Positions 26,279-34,432 of a stretch of 64,000 nt of DNA are shown here, in pieces (position 1 is the first letter of the stretch; the number at the start of each line of letters is the position of its first letter). The stretch spans positions 124,001 to 188,000 of the forward strand of contig NZ_JYJA01000037.1 in NCBI RefSeq assembly GCF_000956465.1. Direction: 5' to 3'. Both the position numbers and the translations under genes were made by a program. The stretch comes from Microbacterium trichothecenolyticum (lineage in GTDB: Bacteria; Actinomycetota; Actinomycetes; Actinomycetales; Microbacteriaceae). The notes beneath the pieces were generated by a model. That model made no database searches. It saw only the letters and a list, made by a program, of their open reading frames with translations, and was not told the origin of the DNA.

Positions 26279-27191
26279 CGTAGAAAACCCAGAATCTCGA
26301 GGTCCAGAACATCAGGACGGTCAGAATGCCGATGATGACCAGCAGCAGCCACGCCATGGCCGATGCGTAGCCCATGTTGTAGTTCGTGAACCCCTGCTGG
26401 TACAGGTACAGCGTGTAGAAGAGCGTGGAGTCGACGGGGCCGCCGGTGCCGCCCGAGACGATGTACGCCTGGGTGAACGACTGGAACGTGCCGATCAGCT
26501 GCAGCACGGCGTTGAAGAAGATGATCGGGGTCAGCAGCGGGATCGTGATGCGGAACAGCTGCTGCCGCCTGCTGGCGCCGTCGACGTCCGCGGCCTCGTA
26601 GTACATCGTCGGGATCTGCCTGAGGCCCGCGAGGAAGATCACCATCGGCGAGCCGAAGGTCCACACGTTCAGGATCATGAGCGTGCCGAGGGCGGTATCG
26701 GGGTTCGAGATCCATCCCTGTCCCTGGATGCCGAACACCGCGAGCACCTGGTTGACGAGGCCGTCGACGCCGAAGATCTGGCGCCACAGGATCGCGATCG
26801 CGACGCTCGCTCCGAGCAGCGACGGAAGGTAGAACGCGGAGCGGTAGAACGCCAGCCCGCGAAGGCCCCGGTCGAGCACGATCGCCAGGAACAGCGCGAC
26901 GGCGAGCTGCAGGGGCAGTGACACGAACACGTACGTGAAGGTGACCTGGAGCGCCGAGTGGAGGCGCTCGTCCTCCCACATGCGGGCGTAGTTCTGAAGT
27001 CCGATCCACTTCGGCGCGCTGAGCAGGTTGTAGCGGGTGAACGACAGCCCGAACGAGGCGACCATCGGGCCCATCGTGATGAGGACCAGCCCGACGAACC
27101 ACGGGGCGAGGAAGAGGTAGGCGGCCTTGTTCTGCTTCTTGCCGTCGCTCTTCGCGGTCTTGAGCTTGCCGAGCTCGCCGATCGCGCTCAT
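26265..27191 (-). CDS. Sugar ABC transporter permease (MalF type)
   Basis: 308 residues from ATG 27189-27191 with GGAGG six bases upstream. Cytoplasmic Lys-rich start, then six membrane segments (AAYLFLAPWFVGLVLITMGP first) and the EAA-like loop YEAADVDGASRRQQLFRITIPLLTP. First gene of the operon that continues to the Gfo/Idh/MocA gene at 20784. The promoter region carries tandem operator-like repeats. Confidence 0.88.
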   Translation of the reverse strand: MSAIGELGKLKTAKSDGKKQNKAAYLFLAPWFVGLVLITMGPMVASFGLSFTRYNLLSAPKWIGLQNYARMWEDERLHSALQVTFTYVFVSLPLQLAVALFLAIVLDRGLRGLAFYRSAFYLPSLLGASVAIAILWRQIFGVDGLVNQVLAVFGIQGQGWISNPDTALGTLMILNVWTFGSPMVIFLAGLRQIPTMYYEAADVDGASRRQQLFRITIPLLTPIIFFNAVLQLIGTFQSFTQAYIVSGGTGGPVDSTLFYTLYLYQQGFTNYNMGYASAMAWLLLVIIGILTVLMFWTSRFWVFYDDQD

Positions 27192-27279
27192 GCGGTGCCT
27201 CCGCATGCGCGGCCCGGCGGCAGCGTTCTAGGGCGGTGCGTCGTCGTCACCGTATCCTCCGGTCTCGTCTTCGAGGGTG

Positions 27280-27308
27280 AGAATGCGCTTTCTGGAATGC
27301 GCTTTCTC
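27280..27308. promoter_or_regulatory. Tandem 13-bp operator-like direct repeat
   Basis: GAATGCGCTTTCT occurs at 27281-27293 and again at 27295-27307. Each copy with its flanking A or G is nearly palindromic around GCGC (AGAATGCGCTTTCT), as expected of LacI-family sites. A third, weaker relative (AGAATGCGCAGTCT) is at 27395-27408. The LacI-DUF6807 protein encoded in this operon is the likely ligand. Confidence 0.6.
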
Positions 27309-27437
27309 ATTCTTGCCAGAACGGATGCTGCAGCGCAAGCCCTGCAGTGAAATCAACGGTGGAGCGTGACCGATTCGTGAGAAAGGGGTTTCACAGAATG
27401 CGCAGTCTCAGATCCAACTACCGGTTCTCGAAAACGA

Positions 27438-27472
27438 CGAAGGCCCCGGATGCCGAGCATCCGGGGCCTTCG
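27438..27472 (-). terminator. Terminator of rplJ-rplL
   Basis: Perfect 16-bp stem (CGAAGGCCCCGGATGC at 27438-27453, complement 27457-27472) with a three-base loop, followed on the minus strand by TCGTTTTC. It lies 28 bases after the rplL stop. The stem contains GGATGC/GCATCC. Confidence 0.85.
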
Positions 27473-27499
27473 TGGATCGCTGCAAGAAGCAGCGCGGGA

Positions 27500-27886
27500 T
27501 TACTTGAGGGTAACCGTCGCGCCGGCCTCTTCGAGAGCGGCCTTCGCCTTGTCGGCGGTCTCCTTGTTGGCGCCCTCGAGGACGGCCTTCGGAGCACCGT
27601 CGACGACGGCCTTCGCCTCACCGAGGCCGAGCGAGGTGAGCTCGCGGACGACCTTGATGACCTGGATCTTCTTGTCGCCGGCGGCCTCGAGGACGACGTC
27701 GAACGAGTCCTTCTCCTCGACCTCTTCCGGAGCGGCACCGGCGGGCGCGCCCGCAGCGGCAACCGCGACCGGGGCGGCGGCGGTGACGTCGAAGGTCTCC
27801 TCGAACGCCTTGACGAACTCGCTGAGCTCGATGAGCGTGAGCTCCTTGAACGCGTCGAGCAGCTCCTCAGTGCTGAGCTTTGCCAT
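27500..27886 (-). CDS. rplL: Ribosomal protein L7/L12
   Basis: 128 residues. The N-terminal dimerisation helices ([28 protein letters not shown]), an Ala/Pro hinge and the C-terminal factor-binding domain ([41 protein letters not shown]) are complete and of normal length. It forms the L12 stalk that recruits elongation factors. Start ATG 27884-27886, 44 bases after rplJ. Confidence 0.98.
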   Translation of the reverse strand: MAKLSTEELLDAFKELTLIELSEFVKAFEETFDVTAAAPVAVAAAGAPAGAAPEEVEEKDSFDVVLEAAGDKKIQVIKVVRELTSLGLGEAKAVVDGAPKAVLEGANKETADKAKAALEEAGATVTLK

Positions 27887-27930
27887 GATGTTTCTCCTTG
27901 ATTGTGGTTTTGCTACGCCGAGGCCCGATG

Positions 27931-28446
27931 TCAGGCCGCGGACTCCTGCTTCTCGCGCAGCGCGTCGACCGTGCGGACGGCCTTCGACGGAAGCGCATTG
28001 AAGACGTATGCCGCCTTGGTCATCGAGGCCTTCATCGCACCGGCGAGCTTCGCCAGCAGGACTTCACGGCTCTCGAGGTCGGCGAGCTTGTTGACCTCGT
28101 CAGCGCTCAGGGGGTTTCCGTCGAAGAAACCGCCCTTGATCACGAGAAGAGGGTGTGCCTTGGCGAAGGCACGGAGACCCTTCGCGACGGAGACCGGGTC
28201 ACCGTGCACGAATGCGATGGCCGACGGACCCTTGAGGTCGTCGTCCAGCGACGTGATCCCCGCGTTGTTCGCGGCGATCTTGGTCAGCGTGTTCTTCACC
28301 ACGGCGTATTCCGCGTCCTGACGGATGCTGTTGCGCAGCTCCTTGAGCTGGGCAACCGTCAGACCGCGGTACTCGGTCAGCAGAACGGCGGTCGAGTCCT
28401 CGAAGTGCTTCGTGAGCTCGGCGACCGATGCTTCCTTCTGCGCCAT
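27931..28446 (-). CDS. rplJ: Ribosomal protein L10
   Basis: 171 residues from ATG 28444-28446. Sequence such as [20 protein letters not shown] and [15 protein letters not shown] is characteristic. It anchors L12 dimers to the ribosome and, in many bacteria, represses its own mRNA by binding the leader. Here the leader upstream has a promoter and an intrinsic-terminator-like attenuator. It is separated by 31 kb from rplK-rplA. Confidence 0.97.
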   Translation of the reverse strand: MAQKEASVAELTKHFEDSTAVLLTEYRGLTVAQLKELRNSIRQDAEYAVVKNTLTKIAANNAGITSLDDDLKGPSAIAFVHGDPVSVAKGLRAFAKAHPLLVIKGGFFDGNPLSADEVNKLADLESREVLLAKLAGAMKASMTKAAYVFNALPSKAVRTVDALREKQESAA

Positions 28447-28701
28447 GGCCACTCCTTGTGTGAATGAGACGCTCCGCGGTGGCGGGGCGCCGGCCGAAGG
28501 CTCCCGGTCATCCTCGTCGCGGCAACAAAAAAGCTCCGGCGCAAGCGCACGGAGCGGGATTCCTGAATCCAGGAGAATCGTTCGTGACACCTGCGCGGGC
28601 CCCTGCGTTGCAGAGCTTCGATCTCCATGCGTTCGCACGCACGTCGATGACCAGCGGTCTTCGGCTTCCACAAGGGTACGTGATGCCGCGCGGTCCGCCA
28701 A
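28447..28701 (-). promoter_or_regulatory. rplJ promoter and L10-type leader
   Basis: On the minus strand, TTGGCG (28696-28701) and TACCCT (28673-28678) are 17 bp apart, giving a leader of roughly 220 nt before rplJ. The 5' part contains GAAGCCGAAGACCGC, which resembles the L10-leader motif bound by L10-L12; that match is from memory and needs a covariance search. The remaining bases up to 28804 belong to the divergent formaldehyde dehydrogenase upstream region. Confidence 0.6.
28527..28555 (-). terminator. Attenuator terminator in the rplJ leader
   Basis: On the minus strand, GCTCCG pairs with CGGAGC around a further GCGC/GCGC pairing, followed immediately by six T (28532-28527). A T-tract is rare in this GC-rich window. 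Its place about 80 nt before rplJ fits premature termination control of rplJ-rplL. Confidence 0.75.
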
Positions 28702-28804
28702 ATCGAGCCCCCATTGCGCGAGGCCTCCGGAAGGAGAAGGCTCTCAGCGGACCCAGCACGACGAAGTCGCCGGCCGAATCTGTCGAGCGACGGAGAGGAC
28801 GACG

Positions 28805-30025
28805 ATGTCTGCGAACAGGGCGGTGGCGTACAAGGGGCCGGGCGAGGTCGAGGTCATCGACACCGACTACCCCGAGTTCGAGCTCAAGGACGGCCCCGGG
28901 GTCAACCCGGCGAACGTCGGCAGGAAGGTGCCGCACGGCGCGATCCTCAAGACCGTGTCGACGAACATCTGCGGCTCGGATCAGCACATGGTGCGTGGCC
29001 GCACGACCGCACCGGCGGGGCTCGTGCTCGGCCATGAGATCACCGGCGAGGTCGTCGAGGTCGGCCCCGACGTGGAGTTCATCAAGGTCGGCGACATCGT
29101 CTCGGTGCCGTTCAACATCGCCTGCGGCCGCTGCCGCAACTGCAAGGAAGGCAAGACCGGCATCTGCCTCAACGTCAACCCCGACCGCCCCGGCTCCGCA
29201 TACGGCTACGTCGACATGGGCGGCTGGGTCGGCGGCCAGGCCGAGTACGTGCTCGTCCCCTACGCCGACTGGAACCTTCTGAAGTTCCCCGACCGCGACC
29301 AGGCGCTCGAGAAGATCCTCGACCTGACGATGCTCTCCGACATCTTCCCCACCGGCTTCCACGGCGCCTACACCGCCGGCGTCCGGCCGGGATCGACCGT
29401 CTACATCGCCGGGGCCGGCCCCGTCGGGCTCGCCGCCGCCGTCGGGGCGCAGCTGCTCGGGGCAGCGGTCGTCATCGTGGGCGACCTCAACGCCGACCGC
29501 CTGGCCCGCGCCCGCTCGTTCGGCTGCGAGACCGTCGACGTCTCCCAGGGCGACCCGAAGGATCAGATCGAGCAGATCCTCGGCGTCCCCGAGGTCGACT
29601 CTGGCGTGGACGCCGTCGGCTTCGAAGCGAGAGGACACGGATCGGATGCCTCCCACGAGGCGCCCGCGACGGTGCTCAACGCGCTGATGGACCTCACTGC
29701 GGCAGGGGGCGCCCTCGGCATCCCCGGCCTCTACGTCACCGGAGACCCCGGCGGCATCGACGAGGCCGCCAAGGTGGGCTCGCTGTCGCTGCGCCTCGGC
29801 CTCGGCTGGGCGAAGTCGCTGTCGTTCACCACCGGGCAGTGCCCGGTCATGAAGTACAACCGTCAGCTCATGATGGCGATCCTGCACGACAAGGTGCACA
29901 TCGCCGACGCGGTCGGCGCGACCCCGATCGGCCTCGAAGACGCCCCGCAGGGCTATGCCGACTTCGACCAGGGTGCCGCCAAGAAGTACGTGCTCAACCC
30001 CAACGGCTACATCCAGACCGCTTGA
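28805..30025 (+). CDS. fdhA: Glutathione-independent formaldehyde dehydrogenase (zinc alcohol dehydrogenase family)
   Basis: 406 residues from ATG 28805-28807 behind GAGAGGA. Catalytic zinc ligand Cys in STNICGSDQH, the GHE motif VLGHEITGEV, and structural-zinc Cys cluster CGRCRNCKEGKTGIC. The Rossmann fold has GAGPVGLAAAVGAQLLGA. Length and the segments DMGGWVGGQAEYVLVPYAD and FPTGFHGAYTAGV match the Pseudomonas FdhA type that oxidises formaldehyde with tightly bound NAD. The gene symbol rests on this family match. Confidence 0.88.
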   Translation: MSANRAVAYKGPGEVEVIDTDYPEFELKDGPGVNPANVGRKVPHGAILKTVSTNICGSDQHMVRGRTTAPAGLVLGHEITGEVVEVGPDVEFIKVGDIVSVPFNIACGRCRNCKEGKTGICLNVNPDRPGSAYGYVDMGGWVGGQAEYVLVPYADWNLLKFPDRDQALEKILDLTMLSDIFPTGFHGAYTAGVRPGSTVYIAGAGPVGLAAAVGAQLLGAAVVIVGDLNADRLARARSFGCETVDVSQGDPKDQIEQILGVPEVDSGVDAVGFEARGHGSDASHEAPATVLNALMDLTAAGGALGIPGLYVTGDPGGIDEAAKVGSLSLRLGLGWAKSLSFTTGQCPVMKYNRQLMMAILHDKVHIADAVGATPIGLEDAPQGYADFDQGAAKKYVLNPNGYIQTA

Positions 30026-30030
30026 CCGAC

Positions 30031-30057
30031 ACGGATGCCTCGGCCCGAGGCATCCGT
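30031..30057. terminator. Octamer-bearing hairpin after fdhA
   Basis: ACGGATGCCTCG (30031-30042) and its complement (30046-30057) form a perfect 12-bp stem with a three-base loop, six bases after the fdhA stop. The next gene follows on the same strand 21 bases later, so it may only attenuate. Confidence 0.65.
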
Positions 30058-30078
30058 CCCGCTATGAAAGGAACCCCA

Positions 30079-30483
30079 ATGTCTGTGACCCTCGCAGATG
30101 CCCGCCGTGTGATCGAAGCCGCCGAGAAGCGCGCCGACGAGATCGGCCAGCCCATGAACATCGCTGTCGTCGACGCGGGCGGCAACCTCGTCGCGCACGT
30201 GCGCCAGGACGGCGCCTGGATCGGCAGCATCGAGATCTCGATCAGCAAGGCATGGACGTCGAAGGCGTTCGACATCTCGACCAAGGACCTCGGCGACAAT
30301 TCGCAGCCGACGCAGCAGTTCTTCGGCATCCACACCACCAACGCGCACGGCCGCGGCGTCGCCATCTTCGCGGGCGGAGTGCCGCTTACCCGCGACGGCG
30401 AAGTCGTCGGCGCGGTCGGCGTCAGCGGCGGCTCGGGCGAGCAGGACCAGACCGTCGCGGAGGCCGGCGCCGCAGCGTTCTGA
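30079..30483 (+). CDS. GlcG/HbpS-family heme-binding-like protein
   Basis: 134 residues from ATG 30079-30081 behind GAAAGGAACC. The whole length matches the GlcG/HbpS fold: ADARRVIEAAEKRADEIGQPMNIAVVDAGGNLVAHVRQDGA given here as a family fit, then GGVPLTRDGEVVGAVGVSGGSGEQDQ. Members bind heme or act as small accessory proteins in operons for aldehyde, glycolate or propanediol oxidation. Its position after formaldehyde dehydrogenase suggests an accessory role, which is inference. Confidence 0.88.
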   Translation: MSVTLADARRVIEAAEKRADEIGQPMNIAVVDAGGNLVAHVRQDGAWIGSIEISISKAWTSKAFDISTKDLGDNSQPTQQFFGIHTTNAHGRGVAIFAGGVPLTRDGEVVGAVGVSGGSGEQDQTVAEAGAAAF

Positions 30484-30519
30484 CCTCGAGGAGAGATGGC
30501 GGGCCGCGCGCCGGCGGGG

Positions 30520-31155
30520 TCAGGCCCGCCAGGGACAGAGGTCGACCTTGTGGCCGTCGGCGTCGGCGAGCGTCCACCATTCGGGCGCATGCGAGTCGTC
30601 GACGATGACGCCGCCTGCGGCGAGCGCGGCCTCCAGCCGCTTCTCGATGACGTCGCGGGGGCCGTTGACGTCGAGGTGCGACCGACCTCGCAGCGGCTTG
30701 TCGACCGGCTGGAACCAGATCAGCGGGCCGCGCCCGTCCTTGTCGAACAGGACGCCGTCGCGCACCTCCGAGAATCCGGTTGCCGCCTTCCAGAACGGCA
30801 CCACGGCCCCCGGATCCGGTGTGGCGACCGCGAGCATCACGTCGAGCATGCGCCCGGTGTCGGCCGGGATGTCGAGCTCGCGCGCGGCCTGCGAGATCTG
30901 CGCGGCGAGCGCAGCATCCTTCTCCGTCAGCCCGCCGGCCGAGTGCGTCGTGAGCCGCACGCGCACGGAGGTGTACCGGACGTCGACGTCGGGATGATGG
31001 TCGGCCGCCTCCGCCAGCTCGGCGATCGCGCCGAACAGCTGCGCCCCGGCCGCGAACGTGCCGGTGCGGAACAGGGCGAACGCCCCGGTCACGCGCGGAT
31101 GCCAGTGCTCGACACCGGGGAAAGCGCGGAACTCGGCTGAAGTGATGGTGTCCAT
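30520..31155 (-). CDS. Pterin-4a-carbinolamine dehydratase-like domain fused to a glyoxalase/VOC domain
   Basis: 211 residues from ATG 31153-31155. Residues about 1-98 look like PhhB/PCD: ADHHPDVDVRYTSVRVRLTTHSAGGLTEKDAALA keeps the HHP and later His of the active site. Residues about 101-211 are a VOC-fold domain ending in WWTLADADGHKVDLCPW. PCD recycles tetrahydropterin cofactor, but no aromatic hydroxylase is nearby, so the in vivo reaction is open. Such fusions are seen in actinobacteria. Confidence 0.8.
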   Translation of the reverse strand: MDTITSAEFRAFPGVEHWHPRVTGAFALFRTGTFAAGAQLFGAIAELAEAADHHPDVDVRYTSVRVRLTTHSAGGLTEKDAALAAQISQAARELDIPADTGRMLDVMLAVATPDPGAVVPFWKAATGFSEVRDGVLFDKDGRGPLIWFQPVDKPLRGRSHLDVNGPRDVIEKRLEAALAAGGVIVDDSHAPEWWTLADADGHKVDLCPWRA

Positions 31156-31269
31156 GCCCCCGAGGATGCCACCGTCACAGCCCGCCGCAACCCCCCTTGC
31201 GCACCCTCGTCTGTCGACCGCGGTGCGTCGCAGGCGGCGGATGTCGGGTCGGCGGCGTAGCCTCGAAGG

Positions 31270-31977
31270 GTGATTCCCGAGCACTCCGCCGCGCGCCCGT
31301 CCGGGCTCGCGGCGCAGGCACCGGAGGTCGCCGCCCGCATCGTCGCGGACTCGCGCGACCGGGTGGCCTGGGTGCGCGCCCGGTCCCGGGGTATCACCGC
31401 GACGGACGTCGCGACCCTCACCTCCGACAGGGCGATCGCCCGCGCGGCCGATGCGAAACTCCTCGGCTCGGGCTTCTCGGGCAACGCGTACACCGCGCAC
31501 GGACGCGCGCGGGAGCCCGAGATCGCCGCGTGGGTCGCGGCGACCCACGGCATCCAGCCGTCGTCGGCGCTCTTCCACGCCGTCGTCGAGAAGAGGCACC
31601 TCGCGACGCCCGACGGCATCGCGGTGGACGGGGTCGGTCGCATCACCCTCGCCGAGATCAAGACGACGAACAAGGCGTGGCGCAGCATCCCGCGCTCGTA
31701 TCTCCGCCAGGTGTGGTGGCAGCAGCACGTGCTGGGCGCCGAGCGCACGCTGGTCGCGTGGGAGCAGCACGACGGTTTCGTACCCGTCGACGACGAGCCC
31801 CGCTGCGCGTGGGTCGATCGCGACGACGCCGAGATCGCGAAGCTCGTGCGTCTTGCGACCGCCCTCATCGACGAGCTCTACCTGCGCACCACGCGGGCAC
31901 GGCAGCAGCCGGAACGGACCCCGCAGCCGCCCGCCGCGCCGCGCGAGCCGTTCCGCGCGCTCGCCCTCGCCGACTGA
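31270..31977 (+). CDS. Orphan YqaJ-like (lambda-exonuclease-fold) nuclease
   Basis: 235 residues from GTG 31270-31272. The pattern RSRGITATDVATL, then GRAREPEIAAWVA, TPDGIAVDGVGRITLAEIKTT and YLRQVWWQQHVLGAERT follows the YqaJ viral-recombinase/alkaline-exonuclease fold, with Glu, Asp, Glu-x-Lys and Gln in the expected order for a two-metal nuclease site. In phages such proteins act with a single-strand annealing partner, but no phage or recombination gene lies nearby. Probably a domesticated or stand-alone nuclease; role unknown. Confidence 0.72.
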   Translation: MIPEHSAARPSGLAAQAPEVAARIVADSRDRVAWVRARSRGITATDVATLTSDRAIARAADAKLLGSGFSGNAYTAHGRAREPEIAAWVAATHGIQPSSALFHAVVEKRHLATPDGIAVDGVGRITLAEIKTTNKAWRSIPRSYLRQVWWQQHVLGAERTLVAWEQHDGFVPVDDEPRCAWVDRDDAEIAKLVRLATALIDELYLRTTRARQQPERTPQPPAAPREPFRALALAD

Positions 31978-32001
31978 GCGCTCGCGGAGCGCGCGCCGCG
32001 C

Positions 32002-32505
32002 TCACCTGATCGTGGTGACGCGGCGGTTCTCGGCATCCCACACCCGCACTCCCACGGCCTCCCCGCTGATGTGCGGGGCCCTGATCGTGCGCATCGCCGT
32101 CGCCAGCCGCACCGCGGTCAGCCCTCGCGCGAGGGTGATGTGCGGCGTCCAGTGGTCGATGCCCGTCGTCGAATAGCGCGGCTCGGGCCTGCCGGCGAGC
32201 TCGGCCACGACACGGTGAATCGCCAGCAGGGCGGCGCTCACGACGACCTGGCGCGTGAGCACGTACCGGTCCCGGTGGCCGAGGAGCAGCACTCCTCCGA
32301 GCTCCAGGGGGACGGGAAGGATCTCGGCGATGCCGGCGAATGCCGACGGCTCGAGATGATCCCGCACCGCGAGCGTGACGTGCGGGCGGTTGCTCGGCGC
32401 GGGATTGCGTCCCGAGCTCGGCAGGTCGGCGCCGAGGAGCCGGTCCCAGTCCTCCCGCACGACGCGGTCGACCTCGGCATCCGGAATCAGTTCGACGCTG
32501 AACAC
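32002..32505 (-). CDS. 2'-5' RNA ligase / 2H phosphoesterase-family protein
   Basis: 167 residues from GTG 32503-32505, where GGAGG precedes. The two HxT motifs of the 2H superfamily are RPHVTLAV and WTPHITLARG, so the active site is intact. Members hydrolyse or ligate 2'-5' or cyclic phosphodiester bonds; the substrate is unknown. It starts 43 bases after the oligopeptide ATPase stop on the same strand. Confidence 0.82.
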   Translation of the reverse strand: MFSVELIPDAEVDRVVREDWDRLLGADLPSSGRNPAPSNRPHVTLAVRDHLEPSAFAGIAEILPVPLELGGVLLLGHRDRYVLTRQVVVSAALLAIHRVVAELAGRPEPRYSTTGIDHWTPHITLARGLTAVRLATAMRTIRAPHISGEAVGVRVWDAENRRVTTIR

Positions 32506-32548
32506 CCCTCCATCCTCCCGCGCGCCGGCGTCCTCCGCCGGACACGGG

Positions 32549-34432
32549 TCACCGCGCCTGCCCGCCCGCCTCGATGTTCGCCGTCTCCACCGCCCGCGCC
32601 TGCGCATCGCCGTCGTCGGCGTGCGTGTCCGACCCACCGCCGTCGATCGCCGCAGCCTCGACTTCGGCACCTGCCGCCTCCGCGTCCCACCCGGGTTTGG
32701 GCACCGAGTCGATGAGCAGCCGCGTGTACTCGTGCTGCGGGGCGGCGAGCAGCTCCGCCGTCAGGCCGCGCTCGACGATCTCGCCACGGCGCATCACGAC
32801 GGTCTCGTCGCACACCCGCCTGACGACGGCGAGGTCGTGGCTGATGAAGAGCACGGTGAGTCCGCGCTCCCGCCGGATGCGGTCGACCAGGTCGAGCACC
32901 TGCGCCTGCACCGAGACATCGAGCGCACTCGTCGCCTCGTCCATCACGAGCACGTCCGGCTCGATCGCGAGGGCGCGCGCGATCGCGACACGCTGCCGCT
33001 GACCGCCGGAGAGGGTCCGCGGCCGCGCGCCGGCGTGCTTCTCCCCCAGTCCGACCTGGGCGAGCAGGTCGAGCACCCGCGACCGCGCCTCGGTCACCCC
33101 CAGGCGCGTGTGCAGGCGCAGGGCGTCTTCGATGGCCCGGCCCGCCGTGATGCGCGGGTCGAGCGACAGGTACGGATCCTGGAACACCATCTGCACGCTC
33201 CGCGCGTGGGCGAGCCGGTCGCGCCGGTTGCGAGGAACAGCGCTGCGCTGCCGACCGTCGATGCGGATGTCGCCCGCGTCGGCGGCCTCGAGCCCCACGA
33301 TCATGCGCGCGAGCGTCGACTTGCCCGACCCCGACTCGCCCACCACGCCCAGCGCACCGCCGCGAGGCACCGCCACCGACGCGTCGATCACCGCGCGCAC
33401 CGGCTCCTTGCCGCGGCGCACGTAGGTCTTCGACACCCCGTCCGCCTCGAGCATCGGCGGCGCTGCGGCGGCCGGGTCGACAGCATCCGCCACCATCTCG
33501 CCGTGCACAGAATCGGAGATCGCCGACGACGCGGCGGCGAACGGATGCTGCGGCCCGGCGTGTCGCGCAGAACCTCCGATGCTGTGCTGGGCCGCGGCGC
33601 CGACGAGCGTCGGGGTCGCCGCGACGAGGCGCCGTGTGTACTCGGCCCGGGGGTCGCGCAGCACCTCGTGTGCGCGCCCGTGCTCGACGACCTGGCCCCC
33701 GCTCATCACATAGACGCGATCGCAGAGCGAGGCGGCGAGGTTGAGGTCGTGCGTGATGAAGAGCATGCCCATGCCGCGGCTCGCGCGCTGCTCGGCGAGC
33801 ACGCCGATGATCTCGGCCTGCGTCGTGACGTCGAGCGCCGTCGTGGGCTCGTCGCACACGAGGAGCTTCGGCGACGTGGTCAGGGCTCCTGCGATCATGA
33901 CCCGCTGCAGCATCCCGCCCGAGAACTCGTGCGGGTACTGGCGCAGGTGATCTTCGGGGCGCGGAAGACGCACCGCCTCGAGCAGTTCGACGGCGCGTGC
34001 GCGCGCAGCATCCGTCGACCATCCCTCCGCGAGGCGCAGCGCCTCGGTGAGGTGGTCGCCGATCGTGCGCATCGGGTTGATGCCCGCGCGCGGATCCTGG
34101 AAGATCATGGCCGCGCCATGGCGGCGCAGCTGCCGGAGCCCGGCTGCGGGTGCGGTGAGCACTCCGGCCCCGTCGAGCACGACCTCGCCCGTGATCGTGG
34201 AGCGGTCGGGAACGAGCCCCAGCACCGTGCGGGCGGTGAGGGACTTGCCCGACCCGGACTCGCCGACGAGGCCGACGGTCTCGCCCGCGGCGACCGACAG
34301 CGAGATGCCGTGCAGCAGCCGCGTTCCGTCCCGCAGGTCGAGCGCGAGGTCACGGATGTCGAGCAGGGCGTTCGCGGGGGCCGCGGTCGCAGCGGTGGCG
34401 ACCGGATCGACGACGGTCTCGGGTACGCTCAT
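32549..34432 (-). CDS. Oligopeptide/dipeptide ABC transporter, fused double ATPase
   Basis: 627 residues, ATG 34430-34432. Two complete ATP-binding halves (DppD- then DppF-like): each has GESGSGKS, the signatures are FSGGMLQR and LSGGQRQR, and Walker B strings are LLVCDEPTTALD and VLVMDEATSALD. The Ala-rich linker lies around residues 300-345. It would energise uptake by the two permeases encoded upstream, whose last gene overlaps it by four bases (ATGA). The tail after about 585 is acidic and low complexity. Confidence 0.92.
   Translation of the reverse strand: MSVPETVVDPVATAATAAPANALLDIRDLALDLRDGTRLLHGISLSVAAGETVGLVGESGSGKSLTARTVLGLVPDRSTITGEVVLDGAGVLTAPAAGLRQLRRHGAAMIFQDPRAGINPMRTIGDHLTEALRLAEGWSTDAARARAVELLEAVRLPRPEDHLRQYPHEFSGGMLQRVMIAGALTTSPKLLVCDEPTTALDVTTQAEIIGVLAEQRASRGMGMLFITHDLNLAASLCDRVYVMSGGQVVEHGRAHEVLRDPRAEYTRRLVAATPTLVGAAAQHSIGGSARHAGPQHPFAAASSAISDSVHGEMVADAVDPAAAAPPMLEADGVSKTYVRRGKEPVRAVIDASVAVPRGGALGVVGESGSGKSTLARMIVGLEAADAGDIRIDGRQRSAVPRNRRDRLAHARSVQMVFQDPYLSLDPRITAGRAIEDALRLHTRLGVTEARSRVLDLLAQVGLGEKHAGARPRTLSGGQRQRVAIARALAIEPDVLVMDEATSALDVSVQAQVLDLVDRIRRERGLTVLFISHDLAVVRRVCDETVVMRRGEIVERGLTAELLAAPQHEYTRLLIDSVPKPGWDAEAAGAEVEAAAIDGGGSDTHADDGDAQARAVETANIEAGGQAR

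Larger units (their letters stand above)
27192..27499. other. Intergenic region between rplL and the sugar operon (308 bp)
   Basis: It contains, in order, the sugar-operon promoter region, a tandem operator pair, an octamer copy at about 27322 with a CTGCAG-flanked weak hairpin, a related operator half near 27395-27408, and the rplL terminator. No ORF is evident. Confidence 0.5.

Noticed and set aside
32002-32505. A recombination pair made by the YqaJ-like nuclease and the RNA ligase-like protein
   Set aside because: The genes are on opposite strands, convergent, and neither is an annealing protein; no joint function is supported.
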